Shown here: positions 1 through 6,508 of the stretch, piece after piece
Layout of the letters: each line of letters starts with the position of its first letter
How positions within the stretch are numbered: the stretch's first letter is position 1
From: Crenobacter caeni
GTDB taxonomy: Bacteria; Pseudomonadota; Gammaproteobacteria; Burkholderiales; Chromobacteriaceae
Direction: 5' to 3'
Assembly (NCBI RefSeq): GCF_010435965.1
Contig: NZ_JAAGAA010000014.1
Location: 51,917 to 115,916 of the forward strand
DNA length: 64,000 nt
Notes under the pieces: model-generated
Told to the model about the DNA's origin: nothing
Seen by the model: the letters and a program-made list of their open reading frames with translations, nothing else
The model's database searches: none
Position numbers and translations under genes: made by a program

Positions 1-246
1 GCGCGCTTTCTCGCCAAGCGCTTCGCCGCCAAGGAGGCGCTGGCCAAGGCGCTGGGCACCGGCGTGCGCGCGCCGGTGCTGCTTACCGCCATCGCCGTCG
101 GCCACGACGCGCTGGGCAAGCCGCTGTTTGAACTGTCGCCCGAACTTGCCGCCTTCGTCGCCGCGCGCGGCGTCGCGCGGCTGCACCTCTCCGTCAGCGA
201 CGAGACGACGCACGCGCTCGCGTTCGTCGTCGCCGAGTCGCCGTGA
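1..246 (+). CDS. acpS: Holo-[acyl-carrier-protein] synthase, C-terminal part
   Basis: This is the last 81 codons of a frame that enters from the left edge. AcpS moves the 4'-phosphopantetheine arm of CoA onto apo-ACP. The visible part has the RFAAKEAL segment, whose Glu binds magnesium in this family, then a GxGV-like turn and the closing [18 protein letters not shown] strand, where the SxSD/H pattern is typical of AcpS. The stop overlaps a possible GTG start of nagZ by two bases, so the two genes are probably cotranscribed. The start lies outside the window. Confidence 0.9.
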   Translation, partial: ARFLAKRFAAKEALAKALGTGVRAPVLLTAIAVGHDALGKPLFELSPELAAFVAARGVARLHLSVSDETTHALAFVVAESP

Positions 247-269
247 ACGCAAAGCCCAAGGATACCCAG

Positions 270-1355
270 ATGGATACCACTCTTAAGCTGCCGCGCGGCC
301 CGGTGATGGCCGATATCGCAGGCTGCACCATGACAGCCGCCGAGCGCGCGCGCCTTTGCCACCCGCTCATCGGCGGCGTGATCCTGTTCCGCCGCAACTT
401 CGAGTCGGTCGAGCAGCTGATGGCGCTGACCGCCGAAATCCGCGCGCTGCGCTCGCCGCACCTCTTGATCGCGGTCGACCACGAAGGCGGGCGCGTGCAG
501 CGCTTCCTGCCCGGTTTCACCCGCCTGCCGCCGATGCAGATGCTGGGCGAGGCGTTTGACGCCGACCCGCAAGCGGCGCTCGCGCTCACGCATGACGTCG
601 GCGAAGTGCTCGCGGCGGAGCTTGCCGCCTGTGGGGTCGACCTCTCGTTCACGCCGGTGCTGGACCTTGACTGGGGCCAATGCGCGGTGATCGGCAACCG
701 CAGCTTCCACCGCGACCCGCAGGTGGTCACCCAGCTGGCGGTGGCCTTGCAGCAGGGCCTCGCCGCCGGCGGCATGGGCAGCTGCGGCAAGCATTTTCCC
801 GGTCACGGTTTTGTCGAGGGCGACAGCCACCACGTGATCCCGGTCGACGCGCGCAGCCTCGATGCACTCAGGGCCGACGACCTCAAGCCCTTCGCCGCGC
901 TCGCCGCCGCCGGCATGACTTCGGTGATGCCGGCGCACGTGGTCTACCCGGCGGTCGACAGCCTGCCGGCCGGCTTCTCGCGCGTGTGGCTGCAGGACAT
1001 CCTGCGCACCGAGCTGGGTTTTGACGGGGTGATCTTCTCGGACGATTTGACCATGGAAGGCGCCGCCGGCGTCGGCAATATCGGCGCGCGCGCCGACGCG
1101 GCGTTTGCCGCCGGCTGCGACATGGTGCTGGTGTGCAACCAGCCGGATTTGGCCGACGAATTGCTGGCGACCCTGCAGCCGCCCGCGCTGCCGGCACTCG
1201 CCGCGCGCCTCGCACGCATGCAGGGGCAGGGCACGCCGGACGCCTGGCGCGCGCATTGCCAGACTGAGGCTTTCGCCGCCAAGCGCGCGCGCGTCGCCGC
1301 GCTGTCCATCCCGCCGGAAGCCTGCCACGGCGTCGCGGTGGGGGAGGCGAGCTAA
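270..1355 (+). CDS. nagZ: Beta-N-acetylhexosaminidase NagZ
   Basis: This cytoplasmic glycoside hydrolase family 3 enzyme removes N-acetylglucosamine from muropeptides during cell-wall recycling. The N-terminus (RGPVMADIAGCTM, then HPLIGGVILFRRNF) matches NagZ closely. The flexible catalytic loop KHFPGHG...GDSHH lies near residues 172-186 and the nucleophile region FSDDLTMEGA near 255. The length of 361 aa is slightly above the usual 340. I chose the ATG at 270 because AAGGA ends seven bases upstream; an in-frame GTG at 243 overlaps the acpS stop and would add nine residues. The stop codon lies against the end of the integron cassette array. Confidence 0.95.
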   Translation: MDTTLKLPRGPVMADIAGCTMTAAERARLCHPLIGGVILFRRNFESVEQLMALTAEIRALRSPHLLIAVDHEGGRVQRFLPGFTRLPPMQMLGEAFDADPQAALALTHDVGEVLAAELAACGVDLSFTPVLDLDWGQCAVIGNRSFHRDPQVVTQLAVALQQGLAAGGMGSCGKHFPGHGFVEGDSHHVIPVDARSLDALRADDLKPFAALAAAGMTSVMPAHVVYPAVDSLPAGFSRVWLQDILRTELGFDGVIFSDDLTMEGAAGVGNIGARADAAFAAGCDMVLVCNQPDLADELLATLQPPALPALAARLARMQGQGTPDAWRAHCQTEAFAAKRARVAALSIPPEACHGVAVGEAS

Positions 1356-1359
1356 CGTA

Positions 1360-2343
1360 CTAGCTAACCGGCGCGCCGCTTGACGGCGCGTCCGAGTTGA
1401 GCAAATTGTTAGCGCTTTGACGCTCCGTATTCTCCTTTAGCTTCCAGCGAACTATTGATTGGGCAGCCATAAACCCTTTTCCGTACCACGCCTCGTAGCT
1501 CGATGAAATCGGATATTTATGGTGAACATCGACGAAGTCATCCCACCATGGATTTTCTTGCGCTGGAAAATCGATTACCGATCCTGGAAATACTTCTCCG
1601 CTGAGAAGATCGTTGAACTTATCTTCCGGCAGAATTCTTCCTCCGCAGGAGGTGCTGAGTCGACTCTTTTGGAGTGCCAGTATTAGTCGGTACATTCCGA
1701 ATATTTGACTTTGGCCACCAGCGCCAACATGGGCACTAATGTGCCAGACTCGACTGACAATCTTGTACTTGTAGTCGGACAACTTAAGCAGCAGAAAGAC
1801 TTCTCCCGCTTCCGATGCCGACCTAATGAAATAGAGCCTGTTTGGTGCCAGAGCCTCAATTTCATCCAAGTAATCTAGCGGATCGAAATGTGTTCCGCCG
1901 GATTCTCTGAAAGGTGCTTCCTTTCCCTCAATAAGCCAGTTTCGATTTACCCCAAATGTGGCGCAAAAATGGTCAATAAATTCAAATGACGGTTCTTTGT
2001 TGCCAAGAAACACACACTCAAGTTCGCCGACGGAGTGAAGTTTCATCAGCTGTGCCAAGCCAGCAATGGTGTATTTGCCATAAGTTCTCTTCTCGTTCAG
2101 CAGGTCGAGAACTTGGTTGAACCGCTTGACGATGCTTGCGACTTCTGAATTCGGCTGAATGTTTTTAGCAGGTAGAGGTTGCGTTTGAACAACTTCCACC
2201 CGCACCGCTGAAGTGGGGTTTGGTTGGGTTGAAATTGGCTCCGACCTAGAACGCTTAAATAGCCAGCCTCCAATTACCAATATGGCACTCACTCCTACAC
2301 CGGAAAATAACCATTCTTTGTTTTTCAGAATGAAATCGATCAA
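1360..2343 (-). CDS. Integron cassette protein: membrane anchor plus XRE-like domain
   Basis: This 327-aa protein has unknown function and is carried by the third cassette from the integrase. One transmembrane helix (about residues 9-28) is followed by a short charged stretch and a low-complexity linker. A region near 75-145 ends in FGVNRNWLIEG, the way many Cro/CI-type helix-turn-helix domains end. The C-terminal half, about residues 150-310, is an unrecognised globular domain. The start is TTG, supported by AAGGAG six to seven bases upstream. The last residues (NNLLNSDAPSSGAPVS) are translated from the attC site itself, which is common in cassettes. The base composition is far more AT-rich than nagZ. 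A cytoplasmic DNA-binding or sensing domain tethered to the membrane is inference only. Confidence 0.75.
   Translation of the reverse strand: MIDFILKNKEWLFSGVGVSAILVIGGWLFKRSRSEPISTQPNPTSAVRVEVVQTQPLPAKNIQPNSEVASIVKRFNQVLDLLNEKRTYGKYTIAGLAQLMKLHSVGELECVFLGNKEPSFEFIDHFCATFGVNRNWLIEGKEAPFRESGGTHFDPLDYLDEIEALAPNRLYFIRSASEAGEVFLLLKLSDYKYKIVSRVWHISAHVGAGGQSQIFGMYRLILALQKSRLSTSCGGRILPEDKFNDLLSGEVFPGSVIDFPAQENPWWDDFVDVHHKYPISSSYEAWYGKGFMAAQSIVRWKLKENTERQSANNLLNSDAPSSGAPVS
1362..1413 (-). other. attC recombination site, distal cassette
   Basis: On the minus strand the site runs from GCTAACAATTTGCTCAA to CCGGTTAGCT, so the outer 7-bp core boxes (RYYYAAC and GTTRRRY) are both present. The GC-rich centre is self-complementary (GCGCCG/CGGCGC), as expected for a folded attC. 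It is about 51 bp long. Past its end the sequence AGTACGTTAGCT repeats the core box once more, exactly at the nagZ stop. Confidence 0.75.
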
Positions 2344-2365
2344 CTAAGACTCCTTGTGTGTTGAG

Positions 2366-2421
2366 CGCTAACGTTGGAGTTAAGTCGCGCCGTTAGGCAT
2401 CGGCTTGGACGACTTGTTAGG
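2366..2421 (-). other. attC recombination site between cassettes 2 and 3
   Basis: On the minus strand the site begins CCTAACAAGTCGTCC and ends TTAACTCCAACGTTAGCG. It has the outer R''/R' core boxes and inner partly complementary arms around GCCTAACGGCGC. The length (about 56 bp) and both ends match the classic 59-base-element type. It lies between the stop of the zinc-ribbon gene and the start of the next cassette gene, in the same orientation as the other two sites. Confidence 0.85.
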
Positions 2422-2428
2422 TAAAAGG

Positions 2429-2737
2429 CTATTTATTCTTTTTGCTTGCTGCAGCTACTAGAACTGCGGTTAGAACAGCTCCGCCAACTTTGAGGGCAGC
2501 TTTCCCGACCTCGCCAGCTGCTGAAGAAACAGAATCAGTGCAAGAAGGGCAGAGCTCGTGATCATAAACTGATGTGCCTTTTGCAAAATCATGGCACCCC
2601 GGAGAACGACAGAGATAAATTTCTTCGTCGCATTTTGGGCATTTACACTTATCACGACGGATTGTGTTTTCTTCAATTAGAACGGGAGTGATGCTTTCTA
2701 GGCAGAATGGGCATTTTCCCTTCTGTTTTCTAGTCAT
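2429..2737 (-). CDS. Integron cassette protein: small zinc-ribbon membrane protein
   Basis: This 102-aa protein comes from the second cassette and its function is unknown. Cysteine pairs CPFC (about residues 9-12), CKCPKC (about 31-36), a lone Cys before SPGCHD, and CPSC (about 64-67) suggest one or two zinc ribbons. A glycine- and alanine-rich hydrophobic helix (about 74-97) then ends in a lysine-rich tail, like a tail-anchored or amphipathic segment. The ATG start has AAGGAG seven to nine bases upstream. The leader AAGGAGTC is also found before the neighbouring cassette gene. The reading frame is intact and AT-rich relative to the core genes. Confidence 0.75.
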   Translation of the reverse strand: MTRKQKGKCPFCLESITPVLIEENTIRRDKCKCPKCDEEIYLCRSPGCHDFAKGTSVYDHELCPSCTDSVSSAAGEVGKAALKVGGAVLTAVLVAAASKKNK

Positions 2738-2759
2738 TTAACTGACTCCTTATGCTTTT

Positions 2760-2816
2760 ACCTGACGTTGGAAATCAGCCGCCCCGGTACGGGGTCGGCT
2801 GCATTGACTTGTTAGA
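2760..2816 (-). other. attC recombination site, first cassette
   Basis: On the minus strand the site begins TCTAACAAGTCAATGC and ends GATTTCCAACGTCAGGT. The arms GCAGCCGACCCCG and CGGGGCGGCTG are strongly complementary around TAC, which gives the folded bottom-strand hairpin used by integron integrases. The TAA stop of the upstream cassette gene lies inside the left core box. It is about 57 bp long and in the same orientation as the other two sites. Confidence 0.9.
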
Positions 2817-3447
2817 TTGCGGCTACATACACGAACCCAGCAATTAGAAAGCCAAGAACTGAAAGTGCCTGTAAGCTTGTGAATAACCCTTGCTTGTGAA
2901 GAGCTCTAATAGAAAGTAAATGGCCAATCTGAGGATTGCCTTGATTCTTTTTAAAATGCCTGAAGGCTAGCCACCCAACATATTTTGGCTGTGGAGAGTA
3001 ATACTCATGAAGAATACGCTCAATACGGACGCCCGTTTCTAGGGTGATTCCCCAATGCTCAGCACTTTCATTAATTTTTTCTTCCTCTGCTTCATGCTTA
3101 TCAAGATGTTCTAGAAAGGTTTTACGAATGGATGCACCAACCTCAATTCCGATCTTGCAGCTGAGGGCATAAATCTTGGAGAGAAGGCCAAAAAAGCAGG
3201 AGCCACATAGGAATGCACCACATACCAAGAACCCTTCTTTGCCTATAAAGGGTAGGATTCCTTGCGCATTAGTAATGAAGAATGACGCAACAGCTGCCGT
3301 ACCAACTAAAAGCCAAGTCGAGAAGCTCTCAACTGAAGTGCTTGATTGGGCTGTTGCCTCGAACATAGAGGAAACAATGGCATTCTCCGTGTTCTCTCTG
3401 GCGAGCCTGTTCCATTCTAAAAGTGGTTCGGTTCTTGGGTCATTCAT
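2812..3447 (-). CDS. Integron cassette protein: three-helix membrane protein
   Basis: This 211-aa protein of unknown function is encoded by the cassette nearest the integrase, the position usually expressed best. Hydrophobic segments lie near residues 43-64 (STWLLVGTAAVASFFI), 73-96 (GFLVCGAFLCGSCFFGLL) and 187-209 (LQALSVLGFLIAGFVYVAA). A long charged cytoplasmic region with EAEEEK sits between the second and third. I chose the ATG at 3447 over the in-frame TTG at 3456. The layout resembles small membrane effectors found in some defence cassettes, but no diagnostic motif supports that. The stop overlaps attC. Confidence 0.7.
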   Translation of the reverse strand: MNDPRTEPLLEWNRLARENTENAIVSSMFEATAQSSTSVESFSTWLLVGTAAVASFFITNAQGILPFIGKEGFLVCGAFLCGSCFFGLLSKIYALSCKIGIEVGASIRKTFLEHLDKHEAEEEKINESAEHWGITLETGVRIERILHEYYSPQPKYVGWLAFRHFKKNQGNPQIGHLLSIRALHKQGLFTSLQALSVLGFLIAGFVYVAAI

Positions 3448-3465
3448 GATCAGCAATCTAGCGTG

Positions 3466-3493
3466 AAATATACACCTTTGTAGGTGTATATTT
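3466..3493. promoter_or_regulatory. Perfect 12-bp inverted repeat between integrase and first cassette
   Basis: The arms AAATATACACCT and AGGTGTATATTT are perfectly complementary and separated by four bases (TTGT). The palindrome lies in the 117-bp space between the first cassette gene and intI, where attI and the integrase promoter belong. It could be an operator. It is not the CTGT-N8-ACAG LexA box known for betaproteobacteria. Confidence 0.5.
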
Positions 3494-3564
3494 GGTTTGT
3501 CTGTGTGTATAACTCGGTATGATATGCGTATTTCTCATTGTTTTACAAGCCATTGGGTTTGCCA

Positions 3565-3750
3565 ATGCCTGAAAGTACACAGCCAGATGGGACTGCCGCG
3601 CCACGCTTGCTCGATGTGTTGCGCGAGACGCTGCGAGTCAGGCATTACAGCCTGCGCACCGAGCAGCAATACGTCTATTGGGTACGGCGCTTTTTGCGCT
3701 TTCACTATCATCGGCACCCTCGCGAGATGGGGGCTGCAGAGGTCTGCGGA
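3565..3750 (+). pseudogene. intI: Integron integrase IntI, N-terminal fragment
   Basis: About 60 residues match the start of integron-type tyrosine recombinases: [20 protein letters not shown], then [17 protein letters not shown] and EMGAAEV, the SAM-like N-terminal DNA-binding domain. Homology stops near 3750, where an IS30-type end begins. The catalytic domain with its Arg, His and Tyr residues is absent. A complete IntI has about 320-340 aa. The fragment reads away from the cassettes, which is the normal integron arrangement. It cannot be active. Confidence 0.85.
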
Positions 3751-3754
3751 TTGG

Positions 3755-4049
3755 TAGATTCAAAAAGTAAGTGGAACGCGCTGCAGGCCGGCTTGCCCCC
3801 GTGGAAGACCTTGGCTGGCGAATGCCAGCCAAGCCGATTTCTCGGTCGATGATTCAACTTCCGCTCGACCTCGTCCAGCTCCGTCTGCGTCACTTTCGTA
3901 AAATCGGTCTTTCCTTTCGGTCAGTGTTGTCGTACCAGCCCGTTCAAATGCTCGTTGCAGCCCCGTTGCCAAAAGCTGTACGGGTCGGCGAAGAAGCAGC
4001 CAGCCTGCAGCTGGCGCGCCACCGCCTGATGTCCGGCAAACGACTGCAT
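3755..4049 (-). pseudogene. IS30-family transposase remnant, C-terminal end
   Basis: The minus strand encodes FAGHQAVARQLQAGCFFADP, then SFWQRGCNEHLNGLVRQH, an in-frame TGA, and PKGKTDF...[19 protein letters not shown]. This is the end of an IS30-type DDE transposase, with the last Glu region near WQRG-NE. The sequence GTAGATTCAAAAAGTAAG at its right-hand protein end resembles an IS30 terminal repeat. The 5' two thirds of the gene and the other end of the element are missing. The premature stop and the deletion both make it non-functional. It marks the event that removed most of intI. Confidence 0.8.
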
Positions 4050-4092
4050 TACCAACAAAAAACGCTGCCATCGGCAGCGTTTTTTGTTGGTA
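4050..4092. terminator. 20-bp perfect hairpin, bidirectional terminator
   Basis: The arms TACCAACAAAAAACGCTGCC and its exact complement are separated by three bases. A GC-rich inner stem is flanked by A6 and T6 runs, so it can terminate transcription on both strands. It sits at the join between the IS30 remnant and the decayed transporter copy. Part of it matches the degenerate sequence after the intact transporter gene (near 6485-6500). Confidence 0.8.
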
Positions 4093-4095
4093 GTT

Positions 4096-4370
4096 TCAAG
4101 ACGCCGGCGTCGGTGGCGCGTGGCGGCGCGCGAGGCGGACGAACATGAGGCCCAGCGCTGAGAAGGTGAGCGACGCGGCGGCCAGCAGCGTCACGCTGTG
4201 CCAGATCAGCGGGGCTAGGGCGCCGGCGATCACGGCGCCGGTCAGCGTCTGCACGAAGCCCTGCATCGAGGACGCGGTGCCGCGTTGCGCGGGGAATAAA
4301 TCTAGGATGCTCAGCGTGATCGACGGCGCAGCCAGCACTTCTCCTATGGTTTAAATCCCGATCGGCGGCA
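4096..4370 (-). pseudogene. Decayed duplicate of the 3' end of the Bcr/CflA transporter gene
   Basis: The encoded AAPSITLSILDLFPAQRG...FVRLARRHAPPTPAS is almost identical to the last 75 or so residues of the intact transporter at 6509-7705. Upstream of the homology an in-frame TAA appears (the intact copy's ...GLYTMGMSL becomes GI-stop-TIGEVL), and similarity ends near 4370. Only the last two transmembrane helices remain. The two copies flank the EAL gene, which suggests a duplication or a recombination between strains at this locus. Confidence 0.85.
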
Positions 4371-4402
4371 ACGGCCCTGAAAGTTTTGGAAGCAGAGGGT
4401 GC

Positions 4403-5962
4403 CTAATTGTTCATTGCGGTTTTAATTAGATTGTTCTGCAATGCCGCGATAAACCCAGAGGCCTGGATTGGCGGTGAGTACAATGGCCCCTGCTGGATGT
4501 TGATTCTCTTTTCCAGTAATTTTTTTTGCTGATACTCTGTTTTTACACCGTCTGCAATGATGTTCAGCTTCACGGCTTCGGCAAGTGAAAAAATGGCGTC
4601 CAAAAGAATGTTGTTTTTAAACTGGTCGACTTGATCAATAAAGATTTTTCCGATCTTGATCTTGTCGATCAGGTTTGTTGTCTTCAGTGATTCGATATTG
4701 CTGTATCCGGCTCCGAAGTTGTCTACGGTAAACTTGACGCCCATGCGGGAAAAGTCCACCAATGCGGGGTAGGGTATTTCGCTGCTGCTATCGTCCCGTT
4801 CGGTGATTTCGATGCATAATGTTGGTTTGTTATTGTTGGCCTTGAAGGACTCAAGGAAGTGTCGGCACTCCCTGGCAAATAAGGGGTTGGATATCAATTC
4901 CCTGCTAGCGTTGAATGATATGAAAAAATTGTCGGGGCACGTCATGTTGCGCAATGCGTGCGCGGTCTTTCTCATTGCTTGCCAGGTGATATCTTCTATA
5001 TGCCCAAAGTTTTCTGCCATGGGGATGAAGATGTCAGGCGTCCTTGCCCCGCTTGGCGCCTGGGGCCAGCTAATCAAAACCTCGGCGCCGACCCATCTGC
5101 CAGTCCTGGCATCCACGATTGGCTGCAGGCAAGGTTCGAATTCGTCATTCTCTACCCCTGCAGTAAACAGGCTGGCTATTGGGAGTGACCTTGTTATGAA
5201 AAGCAAGGTCGCCACGCTGATGGAGACGGACAAGGCGAGCAGGGAGAGTAGATACCATTTGCACTTGTCAAAAAACCAATACTTCATTTCCGCGTCGGTG
5301 AATTGATTCAATATTTTTATCGGGTATTTAGCTGACGATACTTCGTGGCTGTAGCTGTAATGTTTTTGATTGGCGCTGTCCTGGTTTTGCTTTCTGTCGG
5401 TCTGCAGGTTTTGTCCGCCTAACAGCACCTTTACATTTCCATGCCTGCCGTTTTTCGGGGAGAATTTGCTTGCCGGCAGCAGGGCCCAGGCCATGTAGTC
5501 GCCCAGCATTTTCCGGTAATAAACATAAGAAGATTTTACATTGTTGTGGTCGCTGAATTGCAGTGCGCCATACATGCCATCCTGCATTTTTAGCACTTCG
5601 CGGGTCAAGGCGGCATCGCCAACCGTGGTTCCGCACATTCGACCGCTGCTCAGGTCAGACACCCCGATTGCATTGACGTTGGGCATGGAGGCTAGCATCA
5701 GCCTCAATTCATCAATGACTAGCTCGCATCCTCTCTTTGGCAGGCCAAGCGAGATTACATGTGCTTTTTCGGCGGCGAACCGCAGCCCGCCAATATAATC
5801 TTCGAATCTTTCAAGGTTATTGGCTTGCTCGCTCTGGATGTGATTTTCTACGTGCCTGAAGAAGACGTTCCAAATGATGGTGACGCCGACGATCTGGACA
5901 CAGATGCCGGCTGCTGCCGATATGATAACCGCTTTTATTTTGCTATTGGTGTGCACTAACAT
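4403..5962 (-). CDS. CSS-EAL domain protein with degenerate EAL motifs
   Basis: This 519-aa membrane protein has one helix near residues 10-31, a periplasmic CSS-like region (about 32-235, with KRGCEL and SSGRMCG cysteines), a second helix (about 238-262) and a C-terminal EAL domain. CSS-EAL proteins usually hydrolyse cyclic di-GMP under periplasmic redox control. Here the signature residues have drifted: EVL for EAL, VDNFGAGYS for DDFGTGYS, KIKIGKIF for LKIDRSF, and ADGVKTE for AEGVET. Several metal-binding acids are therefore missing, and catalysis is doubtful. The low GC content relative to flanking genes suggests transfer. It has no obvious operon partner. Confidence 0.85.
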   Translation of the reverse strand: MLVHTNSKIKAVIISAAAGICVQIVGVTIIWNVFFRHVENHIQSEQANNLERFEDYIGGLRFAAEKAHVISLGLPKRGCELVIDELRLMLASMPNVNAIGVSDLSSGRMCGTTVGDAALTREVLKMQDGMYGALQFSDHNNVKSSYVYYRKMLGDYMAWALLPASKFSPKNGRHGNVKVLLGGQNLQTDRKQNQDSANQKHYSYSHEVSSAKYPIKILNQFTDAEMKYWFFDKCKWYLLSLLALSVSISVATLLFITRSLPIASLFTAGVENDEFEPCLQPIVDARTGRWVGAEVLISWPQAPSGARTPDIFIPMAENFGHIEDITWQAMRKTAHALRNMTCPDNFFISFNASRELISNPLFARECRHFLESFKANNNKPTLCIEITERDDSSSEIPYPALVDFSRMGVKFTVDNFGAGYSNIESLKTTNLIDKIKIGKIFIDQVDQFKNNILLDAIFSLAEAVKLNIIADGVKTEYQQKKLLEKRINIQQGPLYSPPIQASGFIAALQNNLIKTAMNN

Positions 5963-6508
5963 TTTGCGTTTTTTGTTTAATGTCTGTTTGTTTTTATATT
6001 ACCATAATCAAAAATAGAATTAGCGGTAAGGATTTGTTTGGCTGACTGGCGCTTGTTTGTTTTTGTGGTATCGGTTTGCCAATTGAAAATTCCGTGCTTG
6101 CGCTTGGTGCGGCAGCAAACCCGGAAAACCATCCGTGGCAGCGCGGCACACGCAGCCCGGTGGTATCGGGCCTGTGCGTGACGAACGGCTCGGCGCAAAC
6201 ATGCCCGGTCAGGCGTCCTGCCCGGGGAACGCGCGCCGACCCAGTCTTGCCCGGAGCGCACTTCATGCTTGCGGGCGGCGGCCCCTTCCGGCGTTTGGGG
6301 CAATCCGCGCGGTAACGGCATGGGCGCCCGTGATGTGCGCCCGTTGTACGCGCGCACCTGCGCGGCGGGGGGCAATGCAGCGCCATCCTTGCGCGCGTGA
6401 CAATTGCGAGCCGCTACGTGATGCGGGGGTGGGGCACGACTTCGCCGGCGTCGCCCTGGTGCGCGTGGTCGCTGGGGGGCAAGCGCTGCAACTGGCAGCG
6501 CTTGTTGT
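5963..6508. other. Intergenic region without a supported gene
   Basis: Bases 5963-6090 are AT-rich and probably hold the promoter of the EAL gene. From about 6100 the composition returns to high GC. Open frames exist on both strands, but they have no family resemblance, no convincing ribosome site and shadow-like composition. Bases 6480-6508 resemble the sequence beside the decayed duplicate at 4070-4095. Confidence 0.6.

Noticed and set aside
3448..3564. An attI site with a GTTRRRY core
   Set aside because: The best candidate on the cassette strand is GTTATAC, which departs from the core at one position. I do not call attI.
5963..6508. Several open frames of 60-210 codons on both strands
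   Set aside because: None has a family match, ribosome site or coding-like composition. They are most likely chance frames in GC-rich DNA.
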